The position numbers and the translations under genes were made by a program. Under the pieces are notes generated by a model. The model was not told where the DNA came from, searched no databases, and was given only the letters and a program-made list of their open reading frames with translations. From CAWKKW01 sp963850345 (GTDB lineage Bacteria > Acidobacteriota > Terriglobia > Terriglobales > Acidobacteriaceae), in NCBI GenBank assembly GCA_963850345.1, contig CAWKKW010000006.1:62001-126000 (forward strand): a stretch of 64,000 bases of DNA. The letters are read 5' to 3'. Below are positions 1-9,700 of the stretch, one piece after another. The first letter of the stretch is position 1; the number at the start of each line of letters is the position of its first letter.

Positions 1-340
1 ATCGTTCGGACTTACCATCACGTCGAACCTCAGAAGCGTTATAGCTTCCAGGTCCGCGTCCAGAGCGTCCGACCAACCGACGACACAGTCCAAGGCACTC
101 ATTGAGCTGGAGCTAGGCCCAAGAATACCGCCGGGATTTCCTGACCGTCATCTCTTTTTGTTCACTACCTGGGGTGGACCCAATATTCATAGGCCGGCTC
201 AAGATGAGTGGGGCGAGCCCGTGATAGTTCATTCGGCGGCAACAGGAAAGATTTTGATGCCGCCGAATCATGGTCAAGACCTACAGTCAAAGCGGCCTTC
301 GTGAATTCCCATGCGCCTATGACATCAGTCACGATGCCTA
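1..340. other. no gene recognised
   Basis: I see no convincing coding sequence, RNA or repeat here. Short open frames exist but carry no recognisable motif. The stretch lies downstream of the broken secreted-protein gene that reads leftward from 815. Confidence 0.5.
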
Positions 341-815
341 TCACTCACTTTTGTCAACTTTCTCACCAGTGACCGTGATGGCGTTTTCGTCAATTACTTC
401 GCGAAGCTTCCGGCCCCTTCGACCACCACGAAATGCACCTTCAATGGTGGGCCCCCCGAGGGAAGGCTGAACGTAGCTACTCCAGTGCAGTCAGGATGAA
501 CGAGATAGACGCCCGTGCCAAATGTCCATGAATCCGTTTCCGGCGTGCCGTCGAAGACGATATGATCTCGAATCCTCAATGTCCGTCACCGTCGTAGGTT
601 TGTAGAACGACTCCGCGGAATAAAAAGCTTGGCCCAGGCGCGGTAGTGGCGTCAATCGTCAGACCGTAAGCGCCGTGAAGTGTTGCATTCGAGCATTTTC
701 TGACTTGGCTCGCCTCATCCTCCGCCTGTACGAAAGAAGCTGTAATCAGGAATAAGCAAACAGCGACTACGGGCGCTGTCGTCTTCAAGAACCTTGATAC
801 TGGTCTGCTTTGCAT
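341..815 (-). pseudogene. secreted hypothetical protein, two frameshifts
   Basis: The gene starts at 815 with a signal peptide (VVAVCLFLITASFVQA), followed by LHGAYGLTIDATT and LQTYDGDGH. There the frame stops at TGA 578-576. Restoring one T in CATTGAGG gives GHLRIRDHIVFDG and the frame runs on through GTGVYLVHPDCTGVATFSLP to HFVVVEG. A second break follows: one G is missing in a G run near 415, and restoring it gives VEGGRKLREVIDENA to a stop at 343-341. The repaired protein of about 157 residues matches, from memory, a small secreted family common in Acidobacteriota (GxYGF, DCTGTA, LHFVVV motifs) of unknown function. Both breaks are single-base losses in short homopolymers, so assembly error is possible as well as real decay. 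Confidence 0.7.
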
Positions 816-1017
816 TATGAAATCACTCCCTTAGATCGTCTTCCACGCCTGGACTCTGGATGTTTCCATTAGTCCTGAATTGCACGAGAGCAGATTTGTC
901 CGTTTGCGCATAAAAAGTCCTTTGGTGAGGGCTGATAAGTTCTGATAACTTCTCGCTATCCCATAAGCGCACAAACGGAATCGCTTGCGCGGAGGCCGAA
1001 CAACGAGCAGGTTGCGT

Positions 1018-1203
1018 TTACGGCAAAGCGCCGCTGTTAAGTCCGCCAGTCTCTGCCCCGTTGATGTCGAAAAGGTGATCTTGATCCCAGACGACAGTGT
1101 GCTTCGTGCCCTGTGGGGTTGAGGCCAGTCCATCGATGATGCCGTCATCGCTCGCCGTGTAGGCCTGAGAGAATGATCGTTCATCCCCCAGATCGCTGAG
1201 GAC
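1018..1203 (-). pseudogene. fragment of a beta-sandwich surface-protein domain
   Basis: Reading leftward between stops at 1206-1204 and 1020-1018, the frame encodes SFSQAYTASDDGIIDGLAST followed by PQGTKHTVVWDQDHLFDING. This resembles the segment 'DGTTGLATSPTGTSHTFVWDS' of repeated extracellular domains in large bacterial surface proteins. There is no start codon, ribosome site or signal peptide, so it is a remnant. The assignment rests on a short recalled motif only. Confidence 0.35.
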
Positions 1204-1346
1204 CTACCGGGATGGCTTGTGTGCTTGAGCAGCGGACGCTAACGAGAGACTCGCCAAAGCGAGCAAAGCTGGTAGAGATGAGTAGGCGCGAACAGTCAGG
1301 CCAGCTTTCGCTGGTACCTTCGGTCCTTTTCGAGCTGATTCTGGTT

Positions 1347-2471
1347 TTACTGCCTAGGGGGCAGCGGCTGTGGATTGAGCGTGACCCTAGCTATCCCGCC
1401 CGGAAATCTGGGGTCTCCGACCTGGGTCCGGCATTGTCGTTCAAGCTCAGGCGCGGCTGGCGAGTTCCGTCCCCGTGCCGAGCGAGCCGAATCGCAGATA
1501 GGGATAGATGCCCTGACCGTGGCAGGAACTGGCGTCCGCGCCTGTACGGGCACAGGCGCTGAGGTTGTGGCCCCTGTTACGTTCAGGGGGACACTTCCGC
1601 ACCGAGCGGTTACGCATGGTGCCGGCTGCACAGCCCTGGTTGAAATCGGCAAAGGCGCTGTTGGCTTCGGGGCTGCGGCAAGCATCGCACGGCACTGCTC
1701 CTCAAGATACGGGGCCGCCGGCGAGTTCCGCGCTCGCGCCGCCGCCGCGTTGCAGATCGAGCCATGCGGCCCCACCGGCTCCGATCGACCATTCACCCGG
1801 CCTACAGTTTTATTCAATGATGTCCCAGGCGGTAGCGACGCTATCCGCCGCACATCACAGATCAGGCCGACGGCATCGAGCCAATTTCCGGAGCGTCCGT
1901 GCATCCCGATGCCGACCTGCCCCATGGGACAGCGGTCGTCTCCCTCCGTATGTGGCGTGGGATCGGCTCCTTGCAGGAAACCACCTTTCATCTTGTACTG
2001 CGGTGCCTCGAAGACCGCGCTCGGGTATGAGCTCACCGTTTGCGCTCCAGATACGGCATTTCCGCAGTAAAGCGCGATGCTATTCACAATGACCGTATCC
2101 GCGCCCTCCGCATACACCTCCATGCCGAGAACAATGGGGTTATGGTCCGGACACAGCAGCACATGCCGCTGGCCACCCCCGGGTCCTCCACGCCAGCTCC
2201 CATCTTGGGCCGAGACCCCCACGACCGGGGCCGCAACCTGTGACTCCGCATAGGTTGCCGCGCACACCGGCCGGATGGCGTCCACGTCATCGCCCGTGCG
2301 CAGTTCGAAGCCGAGTAGGTTCTGCCCCGCCCCGCATTGTTCCTCAAACGAACCTCCACCGGGGCCGCCTAGGATCGGCAGGTAACTCTGTGCTCCCGCG
2401 ACTCTGCATAGCATCGCGAAAATCAAAACCGCTCCAATGCGTACCCCCGAGCTCATCCAGCTTCGTGTCAT
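1347..2471 (-). CDS. secreted hypothetical protein with cysteine-rich repeats
   Basis: A secreted protein of about 374 residues. I chose ATG 2471 because GGGAGG lies five bases upstream; an in-frame ATG at 2501 lacks such a site. A signal peptide (VRIGAVLIFAMLCRVAGAQS) is clear. Next come two glycine-rich modules, LPILGGPGGGSFEEQC and SWRGGPGGGQRHVLLC, each ending in paired cysteines and reminiscent of jacalin-like or tachylectin-like folds. A Pro/Ala-rich C-terminal part carries two related units, ICNAAAARARNSPAAPYLEEQCR and, 80 residues later, CDSARSARGRNSPAAPELERQCR (quoted in part). I know of no function. It is probably extracellular or periplasmic and disulfide-bonded. It stands alone, with pseudogenes on both sides. 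Confidence 0.7.
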   Translation of the reverse strand: MTRSWMSSGVRIGAVLIFAMLCRVAGAQSYLPILGGPGGGSFEEQCGAGQNLLGFELRTGDDVDAIRPVCAATYAESQVAAPVVGVSAQDGSWRGGPGGGQRHVLLCPDHNPIVLGMEVYAEGADTVIVNSIALYCGNAVSGAQTVSSYPSAVFEAPQYKMKGGFLQGADPTPHTEGDDRCPMGQVGIGMHGRSGNWLDAVGLICDVRRIASLPPGTSLNKTVGRVNGRSEPVGPHGSICNAAAARARNSPAAPYLEEQCRAMLAAAPKPTAPLPISTRAVQPAPCVTARCGSVPLNVTGATTSAPVPVQARTPVPATVRASIPICDSARSARGRNSPAAPELERQCRTQVGDPRFPGGIARVTLNPQPLPPRQ

Positions 2472-2710
2472 GTCGACCTCCCTATTCTCCCGGTTTGTCA
2501 TGAAACCTCTCGTTGCGGGAGTGAAACTAACCAGAGCTTGTCTCCGGAGGCCAAAATAAGTCCTTCCGCGTCATCTGAAAAGTTCTGATTGTTTCTCGCA
2601 TTGAGCCAAAGCCCACGAAAATGAATACGGCAGAGGCGTCCGTCGCGGGGTATACGCGCGTGATACAGTTGGCCGAACCTGTCGAACCCATCGGCCACTA
2701 AGGGAACAGC

Positions 2711-2872
2711 ATGATCGACATCGCGGAAGCAACGAGCAGGGAGCTTTATGAGTTCGGCCCCTTTCGAGTTGACGTGGAGAAAGAAACCCTCCAGTGTTCT
2801 GGGGAGCCGCTCTTCCTCACGCCAAAAACCTTTCATATTCTTCTCGTGCACTGGGGGACCATTACGTCCTAA
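2711..2872 (+). pseudogene. truncated winged-helix (Trans_reg_C) regulator
   Basis: A 53-codon frame from ATG 2711 reads YEFGPFRVDVEKETLQCSGE then PLFLTPKTFHILLV, the start of an OmpR/CadC-type winged-helix DNA-binding domain (typically Y.FGPFELD....L.R.G..V.LTPK.FD.LL). After HILLV it diverges and stops at 2870-2872, before the recognition helix. It therefore cannot bind DNA as such. Full-length relatives in Acidobacteriota carry TPR or beta-propeller tails. The break lies about 100 bases before the small ORF and recombinase, so mobile-element activity may have caused it. Confidence 0.6.
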
Positions 2873-2970
2873 ATCTCCGCGCGACTGAATGCCATGGAGG
2901 GGATGTTTTGGCACAGGAGCAAGTTGAGAGGGTAAGAGAAGAAGATGTGCTGAACATAAGGAGCGTCAGC

Positions 2971-3087
2971 ATGGCGAGTAAGCAAGTCACATGGTTCGAT
3001 GCTCTCGTATTGCCCACCCGACAACAGTGCCACAAGCTGTGGCACTTTCTGAATGGCATCAATAGTAGAGAGGTCTGCCGGCTATGA
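2971..3087 (+). CDS. small ORF coupled to the recombinase
   Basis: A 38-codon frame starts at ATG 2971 behind a good ribosome site (AAGGAGCG, seven to eight bases upstream). Its TGA overlaps the recombinase ATG (ATGA at 3084-3087), a classic translational-coupling layout. The peptide begins MASKQVTWFDALVLP and has no domain I recognise. It may be only a leader that delivers ribosomes to the recombinase start. Confidence 0.35.
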   Translation: MASKQVTWFDALVLPTRQQCHKLWHFLNGINSREVCRL

Positions 3088-3971
3088 GCACCGCCCTCCT
3101 TCAGCTCGAACATCCCGATGCAGAGCCTCCCTTTGCGCTCACTCCGTCGCAAGCCATTCTGCGAAAGATGGTTCTGGACTCTGTGCCGTCGATTCACTCG
3201 AAGCGTAACTATGCGAAAGCGCTCGATGATCTGTTTGTCTTCTGTGCCAGCCGGCCACTCTCCCGTGCGCTGCTGATGGAGTACCGGACGACCATCGACC
3301 ACCTCTCGCCATCGACCATCAATGTCCGTTTGTCAGCGATCCGCAAGCTGGTGGGGGAAGCACATCGCGTCGGATTGATCGGTACTGAAGAGGCGGCAAC
3401 TTTGAATGACGTTCCCAACGTTCCCCAGCGGGGAACTCGGCTGGGCAACTGGCTGACCAGAGAACAGGCCAGAGAACTTCTGGCGGTCCCCAATCGTTCG
3501 ACACTTAAGGGTAAACGTGACTATGTAATCATCGCCCTTCTGGTCGGTTGTGCTCTGCGCCGAAAGGAACTCGCTTTTCTATCTATTGAGGACATTCAGC
3601 TCCGAGAGGGCAGGTGGGTGATCATCGACCTCGTTGGTAAGGGCGGTCGAGTCAGAACAGTTGCGGTCCCGCTCTGGGTAAAGCAGGGAATCAACGCCTG
3701 GATGACTGCGGCTAAGATCGAAACAGGCCGTCTGCTGCGACCGCTATCCAAGTCAGGCAAGATCCTCGGCGACGAGTTGGGAGACTGGGCGATCTGGTCG
3801 GTAGTTGAACAGTCATCGAAGCGAATCGGTATCGAGCACTTCGGTGCCCACGACCTGCGTCCTACCTGTGCCAAGCTCTGCCGGAAGAACGGCGGAGATC
3901 TCGAACAGATAAAGTTTCTGCTGGGACACTCCTCGATCCAAACAACGGAACGCTATCTTGGATCGGAATAG
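3084..3971 (+). CDS. tyrosine recombinase, XerC/D-like, with late stop
   Basis: A 295-residue site-specific recombinase. A SAM-like core-binding domain spans about residues 20-110 and the catalytic domain 125-295. Visible catalytic residues are Arg159 (GCALRRKEL), Lys187 (LVGKGG), His256 and Arg259 (HDLRPT), His282 (LLGHSS) and Tyr291 (TTERYL). All six are present, so the core chemistry may survive. After YLGSE the frame meets TAG at 3969-3971, but translation past it gives EIVIAVNDNLGL and a stop at 4008-4010. That is the tail I expect for this family with Gln (CAG) in place of the stop, so the last 12-13 residues look lost to a C-to-T change. No attachment sites or cargo are evident; stand-alone genes of this kind are common in Acidobacteriota. 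Confidence 0.85.
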   Translation: MSTALLQLEHPDAEPPFALTPSQAILRKMVLDSVPSIHSKRNYAKALDDLFVFCASRPLSRALLMEYRTTIDHLSPSTINVRLSAIRKLVGEAHRVGLIGTEEAATLNDVPNVPQRGTRLGNWLTREQARELLAVPNRSTLKGKRDYVIIALLVGCALRRKELAFLSIEDIQLREGRWVIIDLVGKGGRVRTVAVPLWVKQGINAWMTAAKIETGRLLRPLSKSGKILGDELGDWAIWSVVEQSSKRIGIEHFGAHDLRPTCAKLCRKNGGDLEQIKFLLGHSSIQTTERYLGSE

Positions 3972-4668
3972 GAAATCGTGATTGCCGTGAATGACAATCT
4001 GGGATTATGACTCTTGCGGAAGATGGCCCTGAAAAGGCCGGCGTCGGCGGTCCGATCCCGTCCCTTGGGTCTGCCACTGTTCTTCTCTAGGCCATTGCGA
4101 GAGGGCACGAAGCGTTTGGAATCGATGTCAATACAATGGCGCGGCTCATTTTAGAGGTGAAGACGATACGAAACACCTGAGTTCGCATATGGGCGGAATT
4201 CTGACCCGTGCGAGAGTAGCAAGACGCTTACCGAAGACGAGGACCCTTGACTATTGGTTTAACCCGGTAGCTGCTCATATCCTGGTGATGACTTACAACA
4301 CATCCGCGCCCTCCCCTCGAGGCAGGAACGCACTTCCTCCGCTTGCCAAGTTATGAGGCGACTTAGAAGAAACCAAGTGAGCGACAGCCAATCTGTTCAG
4401 TATGTTGAACACAAAAACTTAACGATCCTCCCTTGAGATCACCCGGAACATGGCTGCTTTCCCTCAGCAGGCGGTGGGCTCAAAGTCGCAGAATGCGCGT
4501 CGATCCTGGATAAACAGGCCCGTGGCCTCTATCACTCCAAGCAGCCTGGGAAAAAATGGCGGTCGGGAGCACGACTGCTTCGATCGTTGACAGTGGTCTG
4601 ATGAGCAGACTACTATCGCGAACTGTTCTTGAGGTATTTGTCCCAGACATCGGAAGTGCCCATTAAGT
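3972..4668. other. intergenic, no gene recognised
   Basis: The first 39 bases are the cut-off tail of the recombinase frame. The rest carries short frames without motifs; the minus-strand frame at 4464-4676 looks like chance. An inverted repeat at 4394-4411 is the only structured element I noticed. Confidence 0.5.
4394..4411. promoter_or_regulatory. inverted repeat, possible operator
   Basis: TGTTCA-GTATGT-TGAACA is a perfect 6-bp inverted repeat with a 6-base spacer, about 260-300 bases upstream of the dehydrogenase operon. Size and symmetry fit a dimeric regulator site. No regulator is assigned, and a repeat this short can arise by chance. Confidence 0.3.
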
Positions 4669-4695
4669 GTGGCCATCCCACTAACAGGTAGTTAT

Positions 4696-5718
4696 GTGAA
4701 GGCGCTCTATTATCCAGACTGGAATCGGCTCGAAGTTGTAGATATCCCGCAGCCGACCCCGCGTGCCGGCGAGCTATTGGTGAAGGTAGCTGCTTGCGGA
4801 ATCTGCGGGTCGGAACTCGAGTCGTTTCGCAACCGGAATGTAAGACGCAAGCCGCCGTTGGTGATGGGCCACGAGTTCTGTGGCGAGGTGGTGGGCTGTG
4901 GCGAGGCGGTCTCGCGAGAGTGGCTGGGCCGCGGCATTCTCTCGCACTCTGTCATTCATTGCGGGAGTTGCGCTGCTTGCCAGCGAGGCGACACCAACCT
5001 ATGTCCGTCGCGCGAGTTGTTTGGCATGCACCGGCAGGGTGCGTTCGCGGAATTCATTTGCGTCCCAGAAAGAGTGGCGTTGGAGTGGCCTGCGGAACTA
5101 AGCCTTGCAGGCGCTGCGCTTGCAGAGCCATTGGCTAACGGCATCAATGCAATGCGGCAGGGAGTTAGCGGGCGGCGGGACCGTGTCGCCATCATCGGCG
5201 CAGGTCCTATCGGATTGATGTGTGCACTTGCGGCGAAGGAAGTCTACGGATCCGACGTATTGATTGCCGACCTGATTCCGGAACGGCTGGCGGCGGCGGA
5301 ACGACTGGGCATCGCGCATACCGTCAACCCCTCGCAAGCAGACCTCGCGACAGAGGTCTCTGCTCTTTGGCATGAAAAGGCCGCTCACGTGATCGATGCT
5401 GTCGGCAGCTCACGCACCAAACAGCTTTCGCTCAACGTTGTGGAACCAGGCGGAACGATCGTCTGGCTGGGCCTGCAGGAGAGCCAGGTAGAAATCGATA
5501 GTTATGCGATCACGTTGCAGCAACTGAGCCTGTGCGGCTCTTATGCCGGTACGCTCGACGATCTGCGAATGGCGGCGGAGCTACTGACGAGGGTGAATCC
5601 TGATCTCGACTGGGCCAAGACCTATGCAATCGAATCGGGAACGATCGCCTTCGAAGAGATGCTTGCGGGACGAGGAGAAAACATAAAGGGCATTTTGCAA
5701 ATGGCCGGGGCGGAATAG
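4696..5718 (+). CDS. zinc-dependent medium-chain alcohol/polyol dehydrogenase
   Basis: A cytosolic NAD(P)-dependent oxidoreductase of the sorbitol/threonine-dehydrogenase group. The frame opens at GTG 4669; GTG 4696 gives the family-typical beginning MKALYYP and is my preference. Counting from 4669, catalytic zinc ligands are Cys43 (CGICGSE), His68-Glu69 (GHEF) and Glu153 (AEPLA). A complete structural-zinc lobe has Cys98, Cys101, Cys104 and Cys112. The Rossmann fold starts at IIGAGPIGL (175-183). The length is normal for the family. It lies five bases upstream of a 2-hydroxyacid dehydrogenase and heads the galactoside-type locus, so it probably oxidises a sugar or sugar acid from that pathway; the exact substrate cannot be read from sequence. 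Confidence 0.85.
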   Translation: MKALYYPDWNRLEVVDIPQPTPRAGELLVKVAACGICGSELESFRNRNVRRKPPLVMGHEFCGEVVGCGEAVSREWLGRGILSHSVIHCGSCAACQRGDTNLCPSRELFGMHRQGAFAEFICVPERVALEWPAELSLAGAALAEPLANGINAMRQGVSGRRDRVAIIGAGPIGLMCALAAKEVYGSDVLIADLIPERLAAAERLGIAHTVNPSQADLATEVSALWHEKAAHVIDAVGSSRTKQLSLNVVEPGGTIVWLGLQESQVEIDSYAITLQQLSLCGSYAGTLDDLRMAAELLTRVNPDLDWAKTYAIESGTIAFEEMLAGRGENIKGILQMAGAE

Positions 5719-5723
5719 ACAGC

Positions 5724-6695
5724 ATGCATACAACGAAACCCAATGTCGTCGTGACCGACTACACCTTCGCTCACCTGGAGAGCGAACGCCGAGTGATCGA
5801 AAGAGCCGGGGGCGTATTGATTGCTCTGCAGTGTCGGACAGAGGACGACATTATTCGGCAAGCGGCCAATGCGGACGCACTGCTGGTGCAGTGGGCGCCG
5901 GTTACGCGTTCGGTCATCGATCAATTGCCTAATTGTCGAATCATCGTGCGCTATGGAATTGGAATCGACAACGTGGATCTGGACGCGGCTCGCGATCGCG
6001 GAATCATCGTGTGCAATGTTCCGGATTACTGCATCGATGAGGTTGCCGATCATGCGTTGGCGATGACCATGGCATTGATCCGTCAGCTCATTCCGGCGGA
6101 TGCCGGGCTGCGCGCAGGAGAGTGGAATCCCCATCCGAAAACAAGGATTCCCGCACCACGACAAATGACCTTCGGGACTGTAGGTTTCGGCCGTACCGCG
6201 CAGGCCGTTTTGAATAGAGCGCGAGGTTTCCGGTTCAAACTGGCAACCTTTGATCCGTACCTTCCCGCGTCTGTGGAGATTCCTTCAGACGTCGCGCGGT
6301 TGGAATGGGATGAACTGGTGGCTGAGGCGGACGTGATTTCTCTGCACGTACCTCTCACTCAAAAGACGAAGCACCTGATCGACGAAGACGTGCTAGCTCG
6401 AATGAAGAAGAATGCTTTGCTGATCAACACTGCCCGCGGTGGATTGATCGACATGACAGCACTCGCCAAGGCCCTGGAAGAGGAGACGATCGCGGGCGCG
6501 GGCCTGGATGTGTTCGAACAGGAACCCATTCCCCTCGATCATCCGCTATTGACTCAGAGGAATGTGATCGTAACTCCGCACGTGGCCTGGTACAGCGAGC
6601 AAAGCCTGCGACTCCTGCAGCAGATGGCTGCCGAGGAGATCGTGCGCGGGCTCGAAGGCCAGACGGTGCGCAACCCCGTTATCAGAGTGGAATAA
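5724..6695 (+). CDS. D-isomer-specific 2-hydroxyacid dehydrogenase
   Basis: A 323-residue NAD-dependent dehydrogenase related to phosphoglycerate dehydrogenase and CtBP. The nucleotide-binding loop is GTVGFGRTAQ (151-160). The catalytic triad is Arg238 (NTARGG), Glu267 (FEQEP) and His286 (TPHVAW). There is no ACT regulatory domain, so a role in serine synthesis is unlikely. It follows the alcohol dehydrogenase by five bases, precedes the Oar receptor by about 50, and is almost certainly co-transcribed with the former. The pair suggests oxidation and reduction of a sugar acid or 2-keto acid, an inference from context. Confidence 0.87.
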   Translation: MHTTKPNVVVTDYTFAHLESERRVIERAGGVLIALQCRTEDDIIRQAANADALLVQWAPVTRSVIDQLPNCRIIVRYGIGIDNVDLDAARDRGIIVCNVPDYCIDEVADHALAMTMALIRQLIPADAGLRAGEWNPHPKTRIPAPRQMTFGTVGFGRTAQAVLNRARGFRFKLATFDPYLPASVEIPSDVARLEWDELVAEADVISLHVPLTQKTKHLIDEDVLARMKKNALLINTARGGLIDMTALAKALEEETIAGAGLDVFEQEPIPLDHPLLTQRNVIVTPHVAWYSEQSLRLLQQMAAEEIVRGLEGQTVRNPVIRVE

Positions 6696-6745
6696 CCATC
6701 GCCGGAGAAGCATTCAGTACCCCGATATATCCCCGAGGAGGTGTT

Positions 6746-9700
6746 ATGCGAAAGATATTCAAGCACACGTCGAGAGCAACGAGCGAACCCACATATCGTC
6801 TCTTCACCGATCACCAGGCTGGTCGCAGGTTTGATGCGTGGCGACGGATTATGAAAGCCGCGTGGGTAACGCTCGCAGTGATAACCTGCGGCGGCCTGGC
6901 TGCTAATGCACAGAACACCGGGTCTATCACTGGCACGGTAATGGATTCGTCCGGCGCGGCGGTCTCGGGCGCGAATCTCGAGCTTACCGACGTGAGCACT
7001 TCGCAAACAAGAATCACCAAGTCTTCAGCCCAGGGTTACTTCAACTTTGTCGAACTGCCGCCAAAGGTGTATCGACTGAGGATTACCGCGCCCTCGTTCA
7101 AGGAGTATGTGAACGATTCTCTGCAGTTGGCGGTCGGACAGCAGATCGCGGTGCAGCCCGTGCTGGTATTAGGGGCGGTGAATCAATCGATTGAAGTCAC
7201 AGGGGCGCCACCTCCTGTGTCGACTACGACCGCCTCGGTGGGCCAGGTTATCGAAACGAAACAAATTGATAACCTGCCGCTCAATGGACGCAACGCGCTG
7301 AATCTCATCCTGCTGGTCCCCGGGTCGCTGCCGGCAGGGAATTCCGGCCAGTTCGGAGCCACGCAGCAGCAGTTTGATCTCTCGGGCAGCGATCCCAACG
7401 CCAATAACTTCACCCTGGATGGCGGCTTTAACATGAATGCTTTTTACAGCAACGCGGCGAACTATCCCAACCCCGACGCCTTACAGGAATTCAATGTTTC
7501 TACTCGGACCTATGATGCGGGCTTGGGGCGCGGGTTCAATAGTATCTCGGGGGTTACGAAGTCGGGCACGCAAAACTATCACGGAACCGCCTTCGAGTTT
7601 TTCCGTAACACGGCCCTCGATGCTGCGAACTACTTCGCTTCCGCTCCGTCACCTTACAAAAGAAATCAGTTTGGAGGAACACTGGGCGGAAAGATCATCA
7701 CTGACAGGCTTTTCTTCTTCATGTCGTACCAGGGCACGCAAATCCGCGGCACACCGGGACTCTACACCTATGTTGATCTCACGCCGGCTGAGCGCGCCGG
7801 CGACTTCTCTGCGCTGGGAACGCCCATCATCGATCCACAGACGGGCCAGCCGTTTCCGAATAATCAGATTCCCTCTTCGCGAATTCGGCCGTTTGCCAGT
7901 ACGTTCATCCAGCAATACCTGCCATTGCCAAATAGCGGCTCAAATCTATATAGCTTCGCTCCCGCTACGTCAGAGAGCGAAAACCAGGCGATCGGACGGG
8001 TGGACTACTCGATTACTTCTAAGGACCGGATGTTTGGCCGATATATTTTCGATGACATGCCGCAGGTCGGTAACGGAGTCAGCTATTACCTGAATAGCTC
8101 ATGGCTGGCGGATCTGCCCACGCGACGCCAGAGCATGCTCTTGAACTACACGCGGACGTTTTCGTCCAGGCTTCTGAACACGGCGACCTTCGACTATGAC
8201 CGTGATGCGTATGGCGTAATCACTCGGAACAACTTTTCTTTGACGGGACTTGGTCTCGACATCAGCAATGGAAATGCCTTGAAAAGCTATGGGCTGAAGC
8301 CCGACTCGATTCTGGGCGTCAGCGGCTACTTCCAAGCGGGAGCAGGCGTGCCTACGCGTGACATTGTTCCCACAACCCACTTCAACGATCGTGTATCTCT
8401 GACCGCCGGTGCACAACAATTGTCATTTGGAGTTGAGATTTATCACACGCGCGTAAATCAATTGCAGAATTATCTGACGGATGGTGTGATGAACTTTAGT
8501 GGATTCGCAACCGGTAACGCGGCTGCGGACTTTCTGCTTGGGCAGTTCTCTAACTACGAGCAGCTCACGCCTTTGATTACTCGTCTTCGCCAAACTCTGC
8601 CCAGCATTTACGCGCAGGACGACTGGAAGGTCAGCCGTAGAGTTACCTTGAATTTGGGCGTACGCTGGGACCCGTATTTCCCGTGGATTTCGCAGGACAA
8701 TGTGTTGGGCACCTACATTCCAGGTCGGCAGTCTAGGGTGTTTCCTCTGATGGCTCCCGGTCTGCTCTATCCCGGAGATCCCGGAATTCCTCGCGGCGTC
8801 GCATCCAACCGCTACAACAACGTCGCTCCTCGCGTGGGCATTGCCTGGGATGTTTTCGGGAACGGACACACTTCGGTTCGTCTGGGTGGGGGTCTCTTCT
8901 ATATGCCGACGAACAGCGCCATCAACTTCAACCGGTTTCCCCAGATGCCGCCATTTGGTTTTGAAGCGAATCTGAGCGCGGGCGATGCGGACCACATCTG
9001 GGCAGTCCAGCCATTCAACGGCATCAACCCTTTTCCTCGTCCCGATGTGACCGATGTGCAGGCACTCAAACAGGTGCCGTTCGTGGCGACTACTGGCGAC
9101 ACTGCGCTGGGACTGCCGTTTAAGACTCCTGTGGAGCAGCAATGGAGCGCGTCTGTACAGCAGGCATTGGGAAGAGATTCGGTCTTTGAGCTTGCGTATG
9201 TAGGATCGGCTGCTTCGCACCTGCTGAGTTCATACGAGGGGAATCCGGCCGTCTACATTCCCGGGCAATCTACTGAGGCGAATACTCAGCAACGCCGTCT
9301 CAACCCGAATATCGGTCCGCTCAATATCTTGACCACCTATCTCAGCAGTAACTACAACGCGCTCGAGGCAAGTTTCAACAAACGCTATTCGAACGGACTC
9401 TCGCTGCTCTCCTCCTACACCTGGTCACGAGCTCTTGGTGTGGTCGGCGCGCTGGGAGAAGGAAGCAATGGACAACGCGATCCTTTCAACAAGCGGCTGG
9501 ACTACGCTGTGGCCGGCGATAGTGTGAACTCGAATTGGGTGACGGCCGTCGTGTGGGATATCCCCGGGGGTGAAGTGGGACAGCCCGCACTGATGCACGC
9601 GCTTCTCAGCGGGTGGCAGGTAAACGGGATATTCACCATCCACTCCGGTTATCCATTCACTGTAAGGTCGGGCTTGGATAATTCGTTCAGCGGGATCGGC

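Noticed and set aside
831..1184. 117-codon minus-strand frame
   Set aside because: Arg/Ser/Leu-rich with no motif, and a different frame of the same strand gives the better (fragmentary) match.
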